Origin: Archivesica marissinica
Lineage: Eukaryota > Mollusca > Bivalvia > Venerida > Vesicomyidae
Assembly (NCBI GenBank): GCA_014843695.1
Contig: CM026398.1
Coordinates: forward strand, 43,579,372 to 43,643,371
DNA: 64,000 bases
Direction: 5' to 3'
Under the pieces are notes generated by a model. The model searched no databases, was not told the origin of the DNA, and saw only the letters and a list, made by a program, of their open reading frames with translations. Below, piece by piece: positions 1-10,800 of this stretch. Made by a program: the position numbers and the translations under genes. The stretch's first letter is position 1. Every line of letters starts with the position of its first letter.

Positions 1-222
1 CCATAGATTGTAATTTCAGTTTCACAGATTTGATCTCTTGTAACAGTTCCGTGGCCCACTGTGGCGGTGTGGATCCTAACGGTGGCGGACTGGTCAAACC
101 ACTGGGCATACCATCGGGCATAACACCGTGCATAGCTGGCATAGTCAGGTGATTTGATTGGTTGATTCTGAGCCAACCAGAAGCTTGAGACTGAGCTTGT
201 GATTGGAGGAAAGTTTTATAAC
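1..222 (-). CDS. Unidentified coding-like segment, open at window start
   Basis: On the minus strand a frame is open from about 250 to position 1. It contains NHLTMPAMHGVMPDGMPSG, then SPPPLGSTPPQWATELLQEI and KSVKLKLQSM. The proline-rich lead followed by an amphipathic QWATELLQEIKSVKLKL helix resembles the N-terminal or ORF1-like region of invertebrate non-LTR retroelements. It could instead be an exon of a host gene. A possible acceptor is GGTTGGCTCAG. I recognise no named domain, and it does not resemble the remainder of PTPDC1. Confidence 0.35.
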
Positions 223-344
223 CTCGGGGCCAGGGCTCATTCTAGGTAATAATTTTTGAGAAGTGAGAAAGTGCGCGAATGCGTCCTTAAATTGTGTTAT
301 TTAGTTAATTACAACAAATAGGATTAAAATACACAATATGACCA

Positions 345-935
345 TTAAAGCAGCATTACATCGTATGAAATAAAAGATATTTGAACAATTCAATTTTTAT
401 GTATGGGTGCTACACATTCTTACTTTATACTTTGTATGCTTATGTTCATTTGGTAAACAGCGTTTTTATGCGATAAAACAAACTCGAAACCGAAAGTAGG
501 ACTTTCCGAGTCGATCGGTCACGCACTTGTTTACAACTGGAACGCATCGTCCTCACTTGTTTACATTCGGAATGCATCGTCCCCATTTGTCCCACATTGT
601 CTTTTTTAATTAATGAATGTTGATTCATACCTCTGTTAGCTAAGTCCTTTAGGGACATTTCTACATCCCCGCGAGGGGTTCGACATTAGAGAAAGATAGA
701 TAGATAGTCTTTCATGTTCAAAATATATATACGTTGTTTTCTACATCCTCTGTTGTTTCATGCATGCGCGCTGTGCGTGTTTACATTTCGTGTGTTGATA
801 AACAAATTCGCGTATACGACGGTTTAAATTTATTGGAATTTTATCGTTTCTGAGCGACTATTTCGATTTTTGTAAACACACACACATTAATATTTTACCC
901 AAAATAACCTTTATTACGATGTAATGCTGCTTTAA
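345..935. mobile_element. MITE family B nested inside MITE A
   Basis: Perfect 21-bp terminal inverted repeats: TTAAAGCAGCATTACATCGT(A) at 345-365 and its reverse complement at 915-935. The related copy at 9614-10113 has TTAAAGCGACA ends. It is non-coding and itself contains a LINE 3' tail (about 650-706). Confidence 0.8.
650..706 (+). mobile_element. 5'-truncated LINE 3' end with GATA tail
   Basis: The text ACATTTCTACATCCCCGCGA GGGGTTCGACATTAGAG followed by (GATA)n matches the 3' end of the reverse-transcriptase LINE at 38488-40563 and the short copy at 37590-37669. Only the final ~50 bp plus tail are recognisable. Confidence 0.7.
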
Positions 936-1204
936 ATACAAGGAGTGCTTTATAATGGGCATGTGTATCTTACTGGATAAAATTGTGTATGGAAATTGCA
1001 AAAACAAGGAGAAGTGGGGGGCCACCAGGGGCGAAGTCAGGGTCCCTAGGGCGACTATTATGCCCAAATCAACCTCCAGAATGAGCTCTGGGTAAACATG
1101 TAGATAAGGTTGTGAGATGCAACAACAAACCGAAGACAGATGTTTGCATTTTCTGACGAAATAAAGAAATCTTACAGCAAGATCTATGCATCAGACATTA
1201 GAGG

Positions 1205-1345
1205 AAGATAGACTGGACAAAATTGTGCATGAAAATTGTAAAAAACAAAATTATAAGGAGAAGTGGAGCACCAGGGGGTGAAGTCAGGGTCACTAGGGTG
1301 ACTATTTTGCAAAAGTCGCCCTCTAGAATGAGCCATGGGCCTTAT
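1205..1345. mobile_element. Half copy of MITE family A
   Basis: Matches the right-hand half of the 232-1090 element (GACAAAATTGTGCATG..., AGGAGAAGTGG, GTGAAGTCAGGGTC, CTCTAGAATGAGC). The left half is absent. Confidence 0.65.
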
Positions 1346-1476
1346 TTCTCAGGACTCGCTCCACACAAAACTCCTACAGGAAAATACATGTAACTCTGAA
1401 TTAGACCAGAAATGCTCATTATTAACGCCTTGAAATGACTTCAGATATTTTTTACATAGTCTATGTAAAATATATA

Positions 1477-1659
1477 TACAGTCGAACCTGTGTTAGTGGT
1501 CACCTCTATTAAGCAGCCAACCTGTATTAAGCAGCCAGTTTCCAGATTCCCAATAGGCTGTTTTATTATACATTTGACCTCTATTAAGCAGCCACCTGTG
1601 CTAAACAGCCACTTTCTATGATTCCCTTGGGTGGCTGCTTAAGACAGGTTTGACTGTAT
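1477..1659. mobile_element. MITE family C (TACAGTCAAACCTGT ends)
   Basis: Ends ACAGTCGAACCTGTGTTAGT and ...AAGACAGGTTTGACTGT form inverted repeats; the interior is built of GGCTGCTTAA / TTAAGCAGCC motifs. Full copies at 19646-19811, 47637-47800 and 58841-59024, a fragment at 59950-60024. Its terminal sequence has been expanded into the tandem array at 49135-51345. Confidence 0.8.
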
Positions 1660-2214
1660 ATGCTGGTACTGTAATAGTTTGCATTATATTTTTTGTACCC
1701 AACTCTGCTGACAAATCAATTCATACCTATACTATCTGAATCTCATATCACAACAGCAATTCAGCCCATGAAATTCAAAATTACATATTGAAAACCTCCA
1801 TGCATATATTACAATAACTGTACAGCTAATGGGTACACCTTGATTCTGGCAAATGAAGCACTTGCCAGATATGTATAGGACTTACATAGATAGGTTTGTT
1901 TGAATATCTGTACGAAGCTAGCTTTAATCTCTATTGCAAATAATGGAGAACAGCATGAACCCCTGTCAGGCTTAGTAAGCAGAATAGCATGGACAGTGTG
2001 CGGTCCTATATGTTAACAGTTCTTACCTTTTCTCCCTAACATAGTGTATTGCCTCTATGCCCGATATTCTATTTGTGAACACAAGATAGCAAGCTATTAA
2101 AACACCTGTTCTACCTAAAAATAGAATCCGAAATATAAAATATCACACAACAATATCATGTCTGTCTTACCTAAATTAGAACGAGATATACACAATAAAT
2201 GGTGTGATAACTCA
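1660..2214. other. No recognisable feature
   Basis: AT-rich intron sequence of PTPDC1. I see no exon, RNA gene or repeat here; ORFs are short. Confidence 0.6.
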
Positions 2215-2921
2215 AACAATCAAGATATTTCATAGGGCAATAACTCTGTCAAATAATCAAGATATTTCATAGGGCAATAACTCTGTCAAATAATCAAGAT
2301 ATTTCATAGGGCAATAACTCTGTCAAATAATCAAGATATTTCATAGGGCAATAACTCTGTCAAATAATCAAGATATTTCATAGGGCAATAACTCTGTCAA
2401 ATAATCAAGATATTTCATAGGGCAATAACTCTGTCAAATAATCAAGATATTTCATAGGGCAATAACTCTGTCAAATAATCAAGATATTTCATAGGGCAAT
2501 AACTCTGTCAAATAATCAAGATATTTCATAGGGCAATAACTCTGTCAAATAATCAAGATATTTCATAGGGCAATAACTCTGTCAAATAATCAAGATATTT
2601 CATAGGGCAATAACTCTCTCAAACAATCAAGATATTTCATAGTGCAATAACTCTGTCAAACAATCAAGATATTTCATAGGACAATAACTCTGTCAAACAA
2701 TCAAGATATTTCATAGCGCAATAACTCTGTCAAACAATCAAGATATTTCATAGGGCAATAACTCTGTCAAACAATCAAGATAGTTCATAGCGCAATAACT
2801 CTGTCAAACAATCAAGATATTTCATAGGGCAATAACTCTGTCAAACAATCAAGATATTTCATAGGGCAATAACTCTGTCAAACAATCAAGATATTTCATA
2901 GGGCAATAACTCTGTCAAAAA
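2215..2921. repeat. 37-bp tandem array, about 19 copies
   Basis: Unit AATCAAGATATTTCATAGGG CAATAACTCTGTCAAAT, spacing 37 bp. Copies in the left half are nearly identical (AAATAATC), those in the right half carry the AAACAATC variant plus scattered substitutions, so two homogenised blocks abut near 2620. The unit includes GGGCAATAACTCT, a string common in dispersed bivalve repeats. Confidence 0.95.
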
Positions 2922-3105
2922 TAAAATAAATAGAACATGATAATGATAAGCACATTTAGGCTTGGTACGGATCATTCTGTGCATACATTGTTGATATCCG
3001 GACAGGTGCTTAGTAGAACCAGTGCAGTCAAACCTTGCTCTTGAAAATATTCAAATAATCACAACTCTGTATAGAAACCTAGCAAGTGAAGTACAGTGAC
3101 TATAT
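2922..3105. other. Short unique spacer between two satellites
   Basis: About 180 bp of unique AT-rich sequence between the 37-bp and 44-bp arrays. Both strands were checked for a PTPDC1 exon continuing [10 protein letters not shown]; none was found. Confidence 0.6.
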
Positions 3106-6100
3106 GCACAACTAGACTTTATACTGATGCAAGAAGCTACATACTCCATGAACAACTAGGCTTTATACTGATGCAAGAAGCTACATACTCCATGCACAAC
3201 TAGACTTTATACTGATGCAAGAAGCTACATACTCCATGAACAACTAGGCTTTATACTGATGCAAGAAGCTACATACTCCATGAACAACTAGACTTTATAC
3301 TGATGCAAGAAGCTACATACTCCATGAACAACTAGGCTTTATACTGATGCAAGAAGCTACATACTCCATGAACAACTAGGCTTTATACTGATGCAAGAAG
3401 CTACATACTCCATGAACAACTAGGCTTTATACTGATGCAAGAAGCTACATACTCCATGCACAACTAGACTTTATACTGATGCAAGAAGCTACATACTCCA
3501 TGAACAACTAGACTTCATACTGATGCAAGAAGCTACATACTCCATGAACAACTAGGTATACTGATGCAAGAAGCTACGATACTCCATGAACAACTAGACT
3601 TTATACTGATGCAAGAAGCTACATACTCCATGAACAACTAGGCTTTATACTGATGCAAGAAGCTACATACTCCATGAACAACTAGGCTTTATACTGATGC
3701 AAGAAGCTACATACTCCATGAACAACTAGGCTTTATACTGATGCAAGAAGCTACATACTCCATGAACAACTAGACTTCATACTGATGCAAGAAGCTACAT
3801 ACTCCATGAACAACTAGACTTTATACTGATGCAAGAAGCTACATACTCCATGCACAACTAGGCTTTATACTGATGCAAGAAGCTACATACTCCATGAACA
3901 ACTAGACTTTATACTGATGCAAGAAGCTACATACTCCATGAACAACTAGGCTTTATACTGATGCAAGAAGCTACATACTCCATGAACAACTAGGCTTTAT
4001 ACTGATGCAAGAAGCTACATACTCCATGAACAACTAGGCTTTATACTGATGCAAGAAGCTACATACTCCATGCACAACTAGGCTTTATACTGATGCAAGA
4101 AGCTACATACTCCATGAACAACTAGGCTTTATACTGATGCAAGAAGCTACATACTCCATGAACAACTAGGCTTTATACTGATGCAAGAAGCTACATACTC
4201 CATGAACAACTAGGCTTTATACTGATGCAAGAAGCTACATACTCCATGAACAACTAGGCTTTATACTGATGCAAGAAGCTACATACTCCATGAACAACTA
4301 GGCTTTATACTGATGCAAGAAGCTACATACTCCATGAACAACTAGGCTTTATACTGATGCAAGAAGCTACATACTCCATGAACAACTAGACTTTATACTG
4401 ATGCAAGAAGCTACATACTCCATGAACAACTAGGCTTTATACTGATGCAAGAAGCTACATGAAGATACTCCATGAACAACTAGACTTTATACTGATGCAA
4501 GAAGCTACATGAAGATACTCCATGAACAACTAGGCTTTATACTGATGCAAGAAGCTACATGAAGATACTCCATGAACAACTAGGCTTTATACTGATGCAA
4601 GAAGCTACATGAAGATACTCCATGAACAACTAGGCTTTATACTGATGCAAGAAGCTACATACTCCATGAACAACTAGGCTTTATACTGATGCAAGAAGCT
4701 ACATACTCCATGAACAACTAGACTTTATACTGATGCAAGAAGCTACATACTCCATGAACAACTAGGCTTTATACTGATGCAAGAAGCTACATACTCCATG
4801 AACAACTAGGCTTTATACTGATGCAAGAAGCTACATACTCCATGCACAACTAGGCTTTATACTGATGCAAGAAGCTACATACTCCATGAACAACTAGGCT
4901 TTATACTGATGCAAGAAGCTACATACTCCATGCACAACTAGGCTTTATACTGATGCAAGAAGCTACATACTCCATGAACAACTAGACTTTATACTGATGC
5001 AAGAAGCTACATACTCCATGCACAACTAGGCTTTATACTGATGCAAGAAGCTACATACTCCATGAACAACTAGGCTTTATACTGATGCAAGAAGCTACAT
5101 ACTCCATGCACAACTAGGCTTTATACTGATGCAAGAAGCTACATACTCCAGGAACAACTAGGCTTTATACTGATGCAAGAAGCTACATGAAGATACTCCA
5201 TGAACAACTAGACTTTATACTGATGCAAGAAGCTACATACTCCATGAACAACTAGGCTTTATACTGATGCAAGAAGCTACATACTCCATGCACAACTAGA
5301 CTTTATACTGATGCAAGAAGCTACATACTCCAAGAACAACTAGACTTTATACTGATGCAAGAAGCTACATGAAGATACTCCATGAACAACTAGACTTTAT
5401 ACTGATGCAAGAAGCTACATGAAGATACTCCATGAACAACTAGGCTTTATACTGATGCAAGAAGCTACATGAAGATACTCCATGAACAACTAGGCTTTAT
5501 ACTGATGCAAGAAGCTACATGAAGATACTCCATGAACAACTAGGCTTTATACTGATGCAAGAAGCTACATACTCCATGAACAACTAGGCTTTATACTGAT
5601 GCAAGAAGCTACATACTCCATGAACAACTAGACTTTATACTGATGCAAGAAGCTACATACTCCATGAACAACTAGACTTTATACTGATGCAAGAAGCTAC
5701 ATACTCCATGAACAACTAGACTTTATACTGATGCAAGAAGCTACATACTCCATGAACAACTAGGCTTTATACTGATGCAAGAAGCTACATACTCCATGAA
5801 CAACTAGGCTTTATACTGATGCAATAAGCTACATGAAGATACTCCATGAACAACTAGACTTTATACTGATGCAAGAAGCTACATGAAGATACTCCATGAA
5901 CAACTAGACTTTATACTGATGCAAGAAGCTACATGAAGATACTCCATGAACAACTAGGCTTTATACTGATGCAAGAAGCTACATGAAGATACTCCATGAA
6001 CAACTAGACTTTATACTGATGCAAGAAGCTACATGAAGATACTCCATGAACAACTAAACTTTATACTGATGCAAGAAGCTACATACTCCATGAACAACTA

Positions 6101-7380
6101 GGCTTTATACTGATGCAAGAAGCTACATACTACATGAACAACTAGACTTTATACTGATGCAAGAAGCTACATACTCCATGAACAACTAGGCTTTATACTG
6201 ATGCAAGAAGCTACATACTCCATGAACAACTAGGCTTTATACTGATGCAAGAAGCTACATACTCCATGAACAACTAGGCTTTATACTGATGCAAGAAGCT
6301 ACATACTCCATGAACAACTAGGCTTTATACTGATGCAAGAAGCTACATACTCCGTGAACAACTAGACTTTATACTGATGCAAGAAGCTACATACTCCATG
6401 AACAACTAGGCTTTATACTGATGCAAGAAGCTACATACTCCATGCACAACTAGACTTCATACTGATGCAAGAAGCTACATACTCCATGAACAACTAGACT
6501 TCATACTGATGCAAGAAGCTACATACTCCATGAACAACTAGGCTTTATACTGATGCAAGAAGCTACATACTCCATGAACAACTAGACTTTATACTGATGC
6601 AAGAAGCTACATACTCCATGCACAACTAGACTTCATACTGATGCAAGAAGCTACATACTCCATGAACAACTAGACTTCATACTGATGCAAGAAGCTACAT
6701 ACTCCATGAACAACTAGGCTTTATACTGATGCAAGAAGCTACATACTCCATGAACAACTAGGCTTTATACTGATGCAAGAAGCTACATACTCCATGAACA
6801 ACTAGACTTTATACTGATGCAAGAAGCTACATACTCCATGAACAACTAGACTTTATACTGATGCAAGAAGCTACATACTCCATGAACAACTAGGCTTTAT
6901 ACTGATGCAAGAAGCTACATACTCCATGAACAACTAGGCTTTATACTGATGCAAGAAGCTACATACTCCATGAACAACTAGGCTTTATACTGATGCAAGA
7001 AGCTACATACTCCATGAACAACTAGGCTTTATACTGATGCAAGAAGCTACATACTCCATGAACAACTAGGCTTTATACTGATGCAAGAAGCTACATACTC
7101 CATGCACAACTAGACTTTATACTGATGCAAGAAGCTACATACTCCATGAACAACTAGACTTTATACTGATGCAAGAAGCTACATACTCCATGCACAACTA
7201 GGCTTTATACTGATGCAAGAAGCTACATACTCCATGAACAACTAGGCTTTATACTGATGCAAGAAGCTACATACTCCATGCACAACTAGGCTTTATACTG
7301 ATGCAAGAAGCTACATACTCCAGGAACAACTAGGCTTTATACTGATGCAAGAAGCTACATACTCCATGAACAACTAGGCT
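3106..7380. repeat. 44-bp satellite with 50-bp variants, about 95 copies
   Basis: Unit GAACAACTAGGCTTTATACT GATGCAAGAAGCTACATACT CCAT (44 bp). Some units carry a 6-bp insertion (ACAT-GAAGAT-ACTCC), giving 50 bp; these cluster at about 4440-4640, 5170-5220, 5350-5540 and 5830-6060. Single-base variants (AGGCT/AGACT, TGAAC/TGCAC) are mixed throughout. It lies in the PTPDC1 intron downstream of the catalytic exon. Confidence 0.97.
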
Positions 7381-7431
7381 ATTATCCAACAAATTAAATT
7401 TAATTGAACCAATATTGAGCGCTTAATAATC

Positions 7432-7690
7432 GGCTGTCCGATTAGCACAGTGGTTAGCATGTTCGCTTCTCACCAATGCAACCTGGGTTCGATCCTTGGA
7501 CTGGGAAGTATGTGAGATGGTACGGTGGTCGCCAGATCGGACAGGTGGGTTTTCTCCGGGTACTACTGTTTCCTCCCACACGAATGACAACATATACGCG
7601 TTCATCCGCGCCAACAAGAGTGATTAATATAAGTTGTTATAACTTGCTTCGCAATCGTTGTAATATAAATAAAAGTTTAAACTTTTAAAT
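7432..7690 (+). mobile_element. tRNA-derived SINE, family I
   Basis: The 5' head GGCTGTCCGATTAGCACAGT GGTTAGCATG and the B-box-like GGGTTCGATCC give a tRNA-like pol III promoter. The body reads GGTACGGTGGTCGCCAGATC...GGTTTTCTCCGGGTACT and the tail ends AACTTGCTTCGCAATCGTTG TAA(A/T)ATAAATAAAAG. Other copies: 18162-18400, 33834-34080, 53040-53225 (5' truncated) and 32306-32452 (minus). Confidence 0.85.
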
Positions 7691-7765
7691 AAATATGTTT
7701 TAACCAATCAATCAACTTATGCACTAGGGGTTGTTCGATCAAGCATATATAGAAGAGTTACCTAC

Positions 7766-7872
7766 CTCTACCAGCATGACAATGCACTGCTACTCTCCCC
7801 TGCGACACGGCAAACTGCATCACTTTCACCATATCCAGTATACTACTTAGAGATCCTACTCCATAATCTTGC
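7766..7872 (-). CDS. PTPDC1: PTPDC1 exon with catalytic loop (HCHAGRG)
   Basis: A 107-nt minus-strand exon, acceptor GGACTACAG|G, donor GGTAGAG|GTAGGT, phase 2 to phase 1. It encodes [36 protein letters not shown]. The Asp in QDYG matches the general-acid Asp region and HC is the start of the HCx5R phosphate-binding loop; the P-loop Arg would come from the next exon, outside the window. The usual Leu in CHAGLGR is Arg here. An alternative acceptor 22 nt upstream also keeps an open frame, but only the choice given restores W-(K/Q)DYGV after the microexon. Confidence 0.92.
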
Positions 7873-10800
7873 CTGTAGTCCAGAAAACAAAATTCTGCAC
7901 GTTCTACCTCATTTTCGATGCATAATGTATACATTGTGTACAGAAGTCCTGGCAAATTTTTTACACTTGCTTGTATTTATGCTCACTTGCTTGTATTTAT
8001 GCTTAATTGTATTATATAATTAACCCTTTGCCTGCTGAGTAAATAAAATCATATTTGCAAACAACATAGATCCAGAACATTCCCAGCGTTGTTGTTTGCT
8101 ATTCATTCAAGTGCTTTAGCTCCACTATCCGAATAGCAAACAGCATAGAGCCTGATCAGACAGCGTGTTCTGTTGCATCTGATCTGGCTCTATGCTGTTT
8201 GCAAGTGATTTTATCTGCCGCCAGCATGTAAAGGGTTAAACATGTAATTGAACTATGATGCATCATATAATTATTTATTACAATTATTTATTTGCCTTCC
8301 AGTTAGCCAGTGCAACAATTAGCGCTGCAAGCAAATACAGTATTTTATGCAGGTTGGAATTTGTTTTTCAAAACGCAGAAAATTTCTTATTTACAATTTT
8401 CAGCATTTTTGATATTGGCAAAATTCTTTGCCATTCTGTATTGTATAGAACTGTTTATTGCTGTTGGTAATAAGTAATAACATATATTCATGTAATTTAG
8501 AGTTAATTGTTTACCCACTGATATATTTGTGTACATTGCACGATAAGCTACTGTAGTGGAAGTCATGATAGCTCAATGGTAGCGCGTTCGCTTCAGGTGC
8601 GAAAGGCCTGGAGTTCGAGCCCCGCTGGAGCCATTACGATTGTACCCTTATTCAAGGCATTTAAATTCCACGTTGCCTCTTCTCTCTCCCTCGTGATGAT
8701 GGATTCCATTAGGAATGAGGTCTCGAGAGTGATTAATATAAGTTATAAGAACTTGTTCCGCAATCGAGCTAAAATAAATTTGTATACACTAAGCTACTGT
8801 AAGTATGGGGAGAGAGCCAATCACTGATGTTGCTAGAACTTGAAGCCGAACACATTTGCTAATTATTAATTTGTAATAATTATGATTGTGAATTGTTACA
8901 TACAGTTATATCACAGACGGATCTGTAGTCCAGTGTCTGACCCTAATAAAATTAACGGACTTTCAGATGGGACTTTAAACAGAGGTCTTGTGTCGGTGCT
9001 GTACACCGTGCACGTAAAAGAAGCAGAGGAGACTGTGGAATGGGTCTATTACATGTGACGGACACTAATCTCAACGAACAAGTATACAGTCTTTATAAAC
9101 AAAAACAACACACATACAAAAAACAACTAAGTATTAATCATTGAAAACAATATTAAAACTATTAAGTAGAACTGTTTAGATATTGACAAATGATCTACGA
9201 CGTTCAAATGCTTTAAAAACGTATAAAGATCATTTCCGAACTGCATTTTCTAATTGCATTAACTTAACAAATTTAACCATATTAGGTATATGCCAATAAT
9301 ATTTCTTGATGTAAGATGTTCTTATATCAGTATAAAGTGAGCATTCAATAATAAAATGATATTCATCCTCTAACTTGTTACATACATTGCATTTCCTTTC
9401 AATGAAAGGTGTACCTTGTGGTTTTTTCCATCTACCACATTCAATTTCTAATCTATATGACATTCGTAACCTAGACAAAGCAATTTGATATGTTCTTACA
9501 TTTGTTAACTTGAGATATGGTTGAAAATTAAAACTAGCAATCGATCTATAAAACAATGCCCTGGATGAATTCTCTAAACAAGCATGCCAATCTTGTACAT
9601 ACCGTAATGGTCCTTAAAGCGACATTACATTGCAAAAAACAAATAAAATGCATTTTTTCATGTATAAATGCATTGCTACTACAAATCCTTCCGAATACAT
9701 TTGAACACTAACATTGAATAAATAAACAGTGTTTTGTGGATTGAAAGTATGTTTTCAAATCCATGCTCCTGAATTGACGTTTGTTTGTGATCGGATTCAA
9801 TACTAAACGCGAGATAATGTCGCTTAGAGATAATTTAACTATTATATAGTAAAAATGGTCTACAAATAAATAGGCACATATGTGAGATATAACGGTAAAT
9901 CTGTACCATAAATCGTGTTATTCGGGATACACTAGTTGTATTACGCATGGATGTTTACATTATTTTGTTATGTCAACAAACCGCGTATACAACGTTTGTT
10001 TATTAGTTGAAATACTCAGTATTTGAGGCAAATATTTGGACAAAAATGATACCATATAATAGGAAAATACATTCTGCACAAATTTGTATTTTCACCTGTG
10101 TAGTGTCGCTTTAATACGTTGCTTAACAATATTAAGGAATATATGAAAATCGCCTACACCTTGGCTTAGCCATACCTCATAAAAATGTAATCTGGAAAGT
10201 AAATCCTTAATTTCAGAGACCCAGTTTACTTTCTCCGGGTGTAATTCCAAGTCTTATTTTAACATATTGTATGCTATTTTGATGTACCTCTTATCCTCTG
10301 ATCTGCATTATTTTCAACCAGTATTTTATGAGAATGAAAAAACGTTTAAAAACATATGGTGTTCGACCCATTTCACCATATACAAAACTATTTTGAGTGC
10401 ACATCTTTACTATTCTTTTACAAAAAGTTTAAATGCACTTGTTTGATATTTCTACCTTTGTTAAAACAACACACTTCTGATGCATAATTTAGAATAGGTG
10501 TTATTAATTTATCAAAAAGTTCCATCATATGTTTTGGTGATGATGGTGTAAATTTATACACACATTTATTCAACTGGAAAATAGCCTTAAGGGCCTGACC
10601 TGTTAACATCCTATCCATTTCGTTGTATGCACCACCAGTGATGAAAGTCACACCAAGATATTTAAATGTCTTAACAATTTCTATCTGCTGATTATTATAG
10701 TAAAACTGCAAATTTTGCACCTCTGCTAAAAATCATAATTTTTTTTGTAGTGTTAACAGTCAGTTTCCACTGTAAACAATATTCAGCTGAAATCACCATT

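Larger units (their letters stand above)
232..1090. mobile_element. MITE family A (AGGGCTCATTCTAGG ends), interrupted
   Basis: The left end AGGGCTCATTCTAGG is matched by an inverted right end ending CCAGAATGAGCTCTG. The internal text (GAAGTGGGG..CACCAGGGGCGAAGTCAGGGTCCC) recurs in inverted order in the full copy at 48171-48513 and in a half copy at 1205-1345. No coding capacity. This copy is split by a second element at 345-935. Confidence 0.75.

Noticed and set aside
2215..7380. CRISPR-like direct repeats
   Set aside because: The units are contiguous satellites without unique spacers, in a eukaryotic intron.
7432..7510. Functional tRNA genes at the SINE heads
   Set aside because: A- and B-box-like signals are present, but the acceptor and D arms are degenerate, no 3' acceptor stem closes, and the same heads are followed by identical SINE bodies elsewhere.
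7873..7894. Using the acceptor at 7894 to extend the catalytic PTPDC1 exon ([12 protein letters not shown])
   Set aside because: It is in phase with exon 4, but the 22-nt microexon plus the acceptor at 7872 restores the conserved YFYNFGW-(K/Q)DYGV far better.
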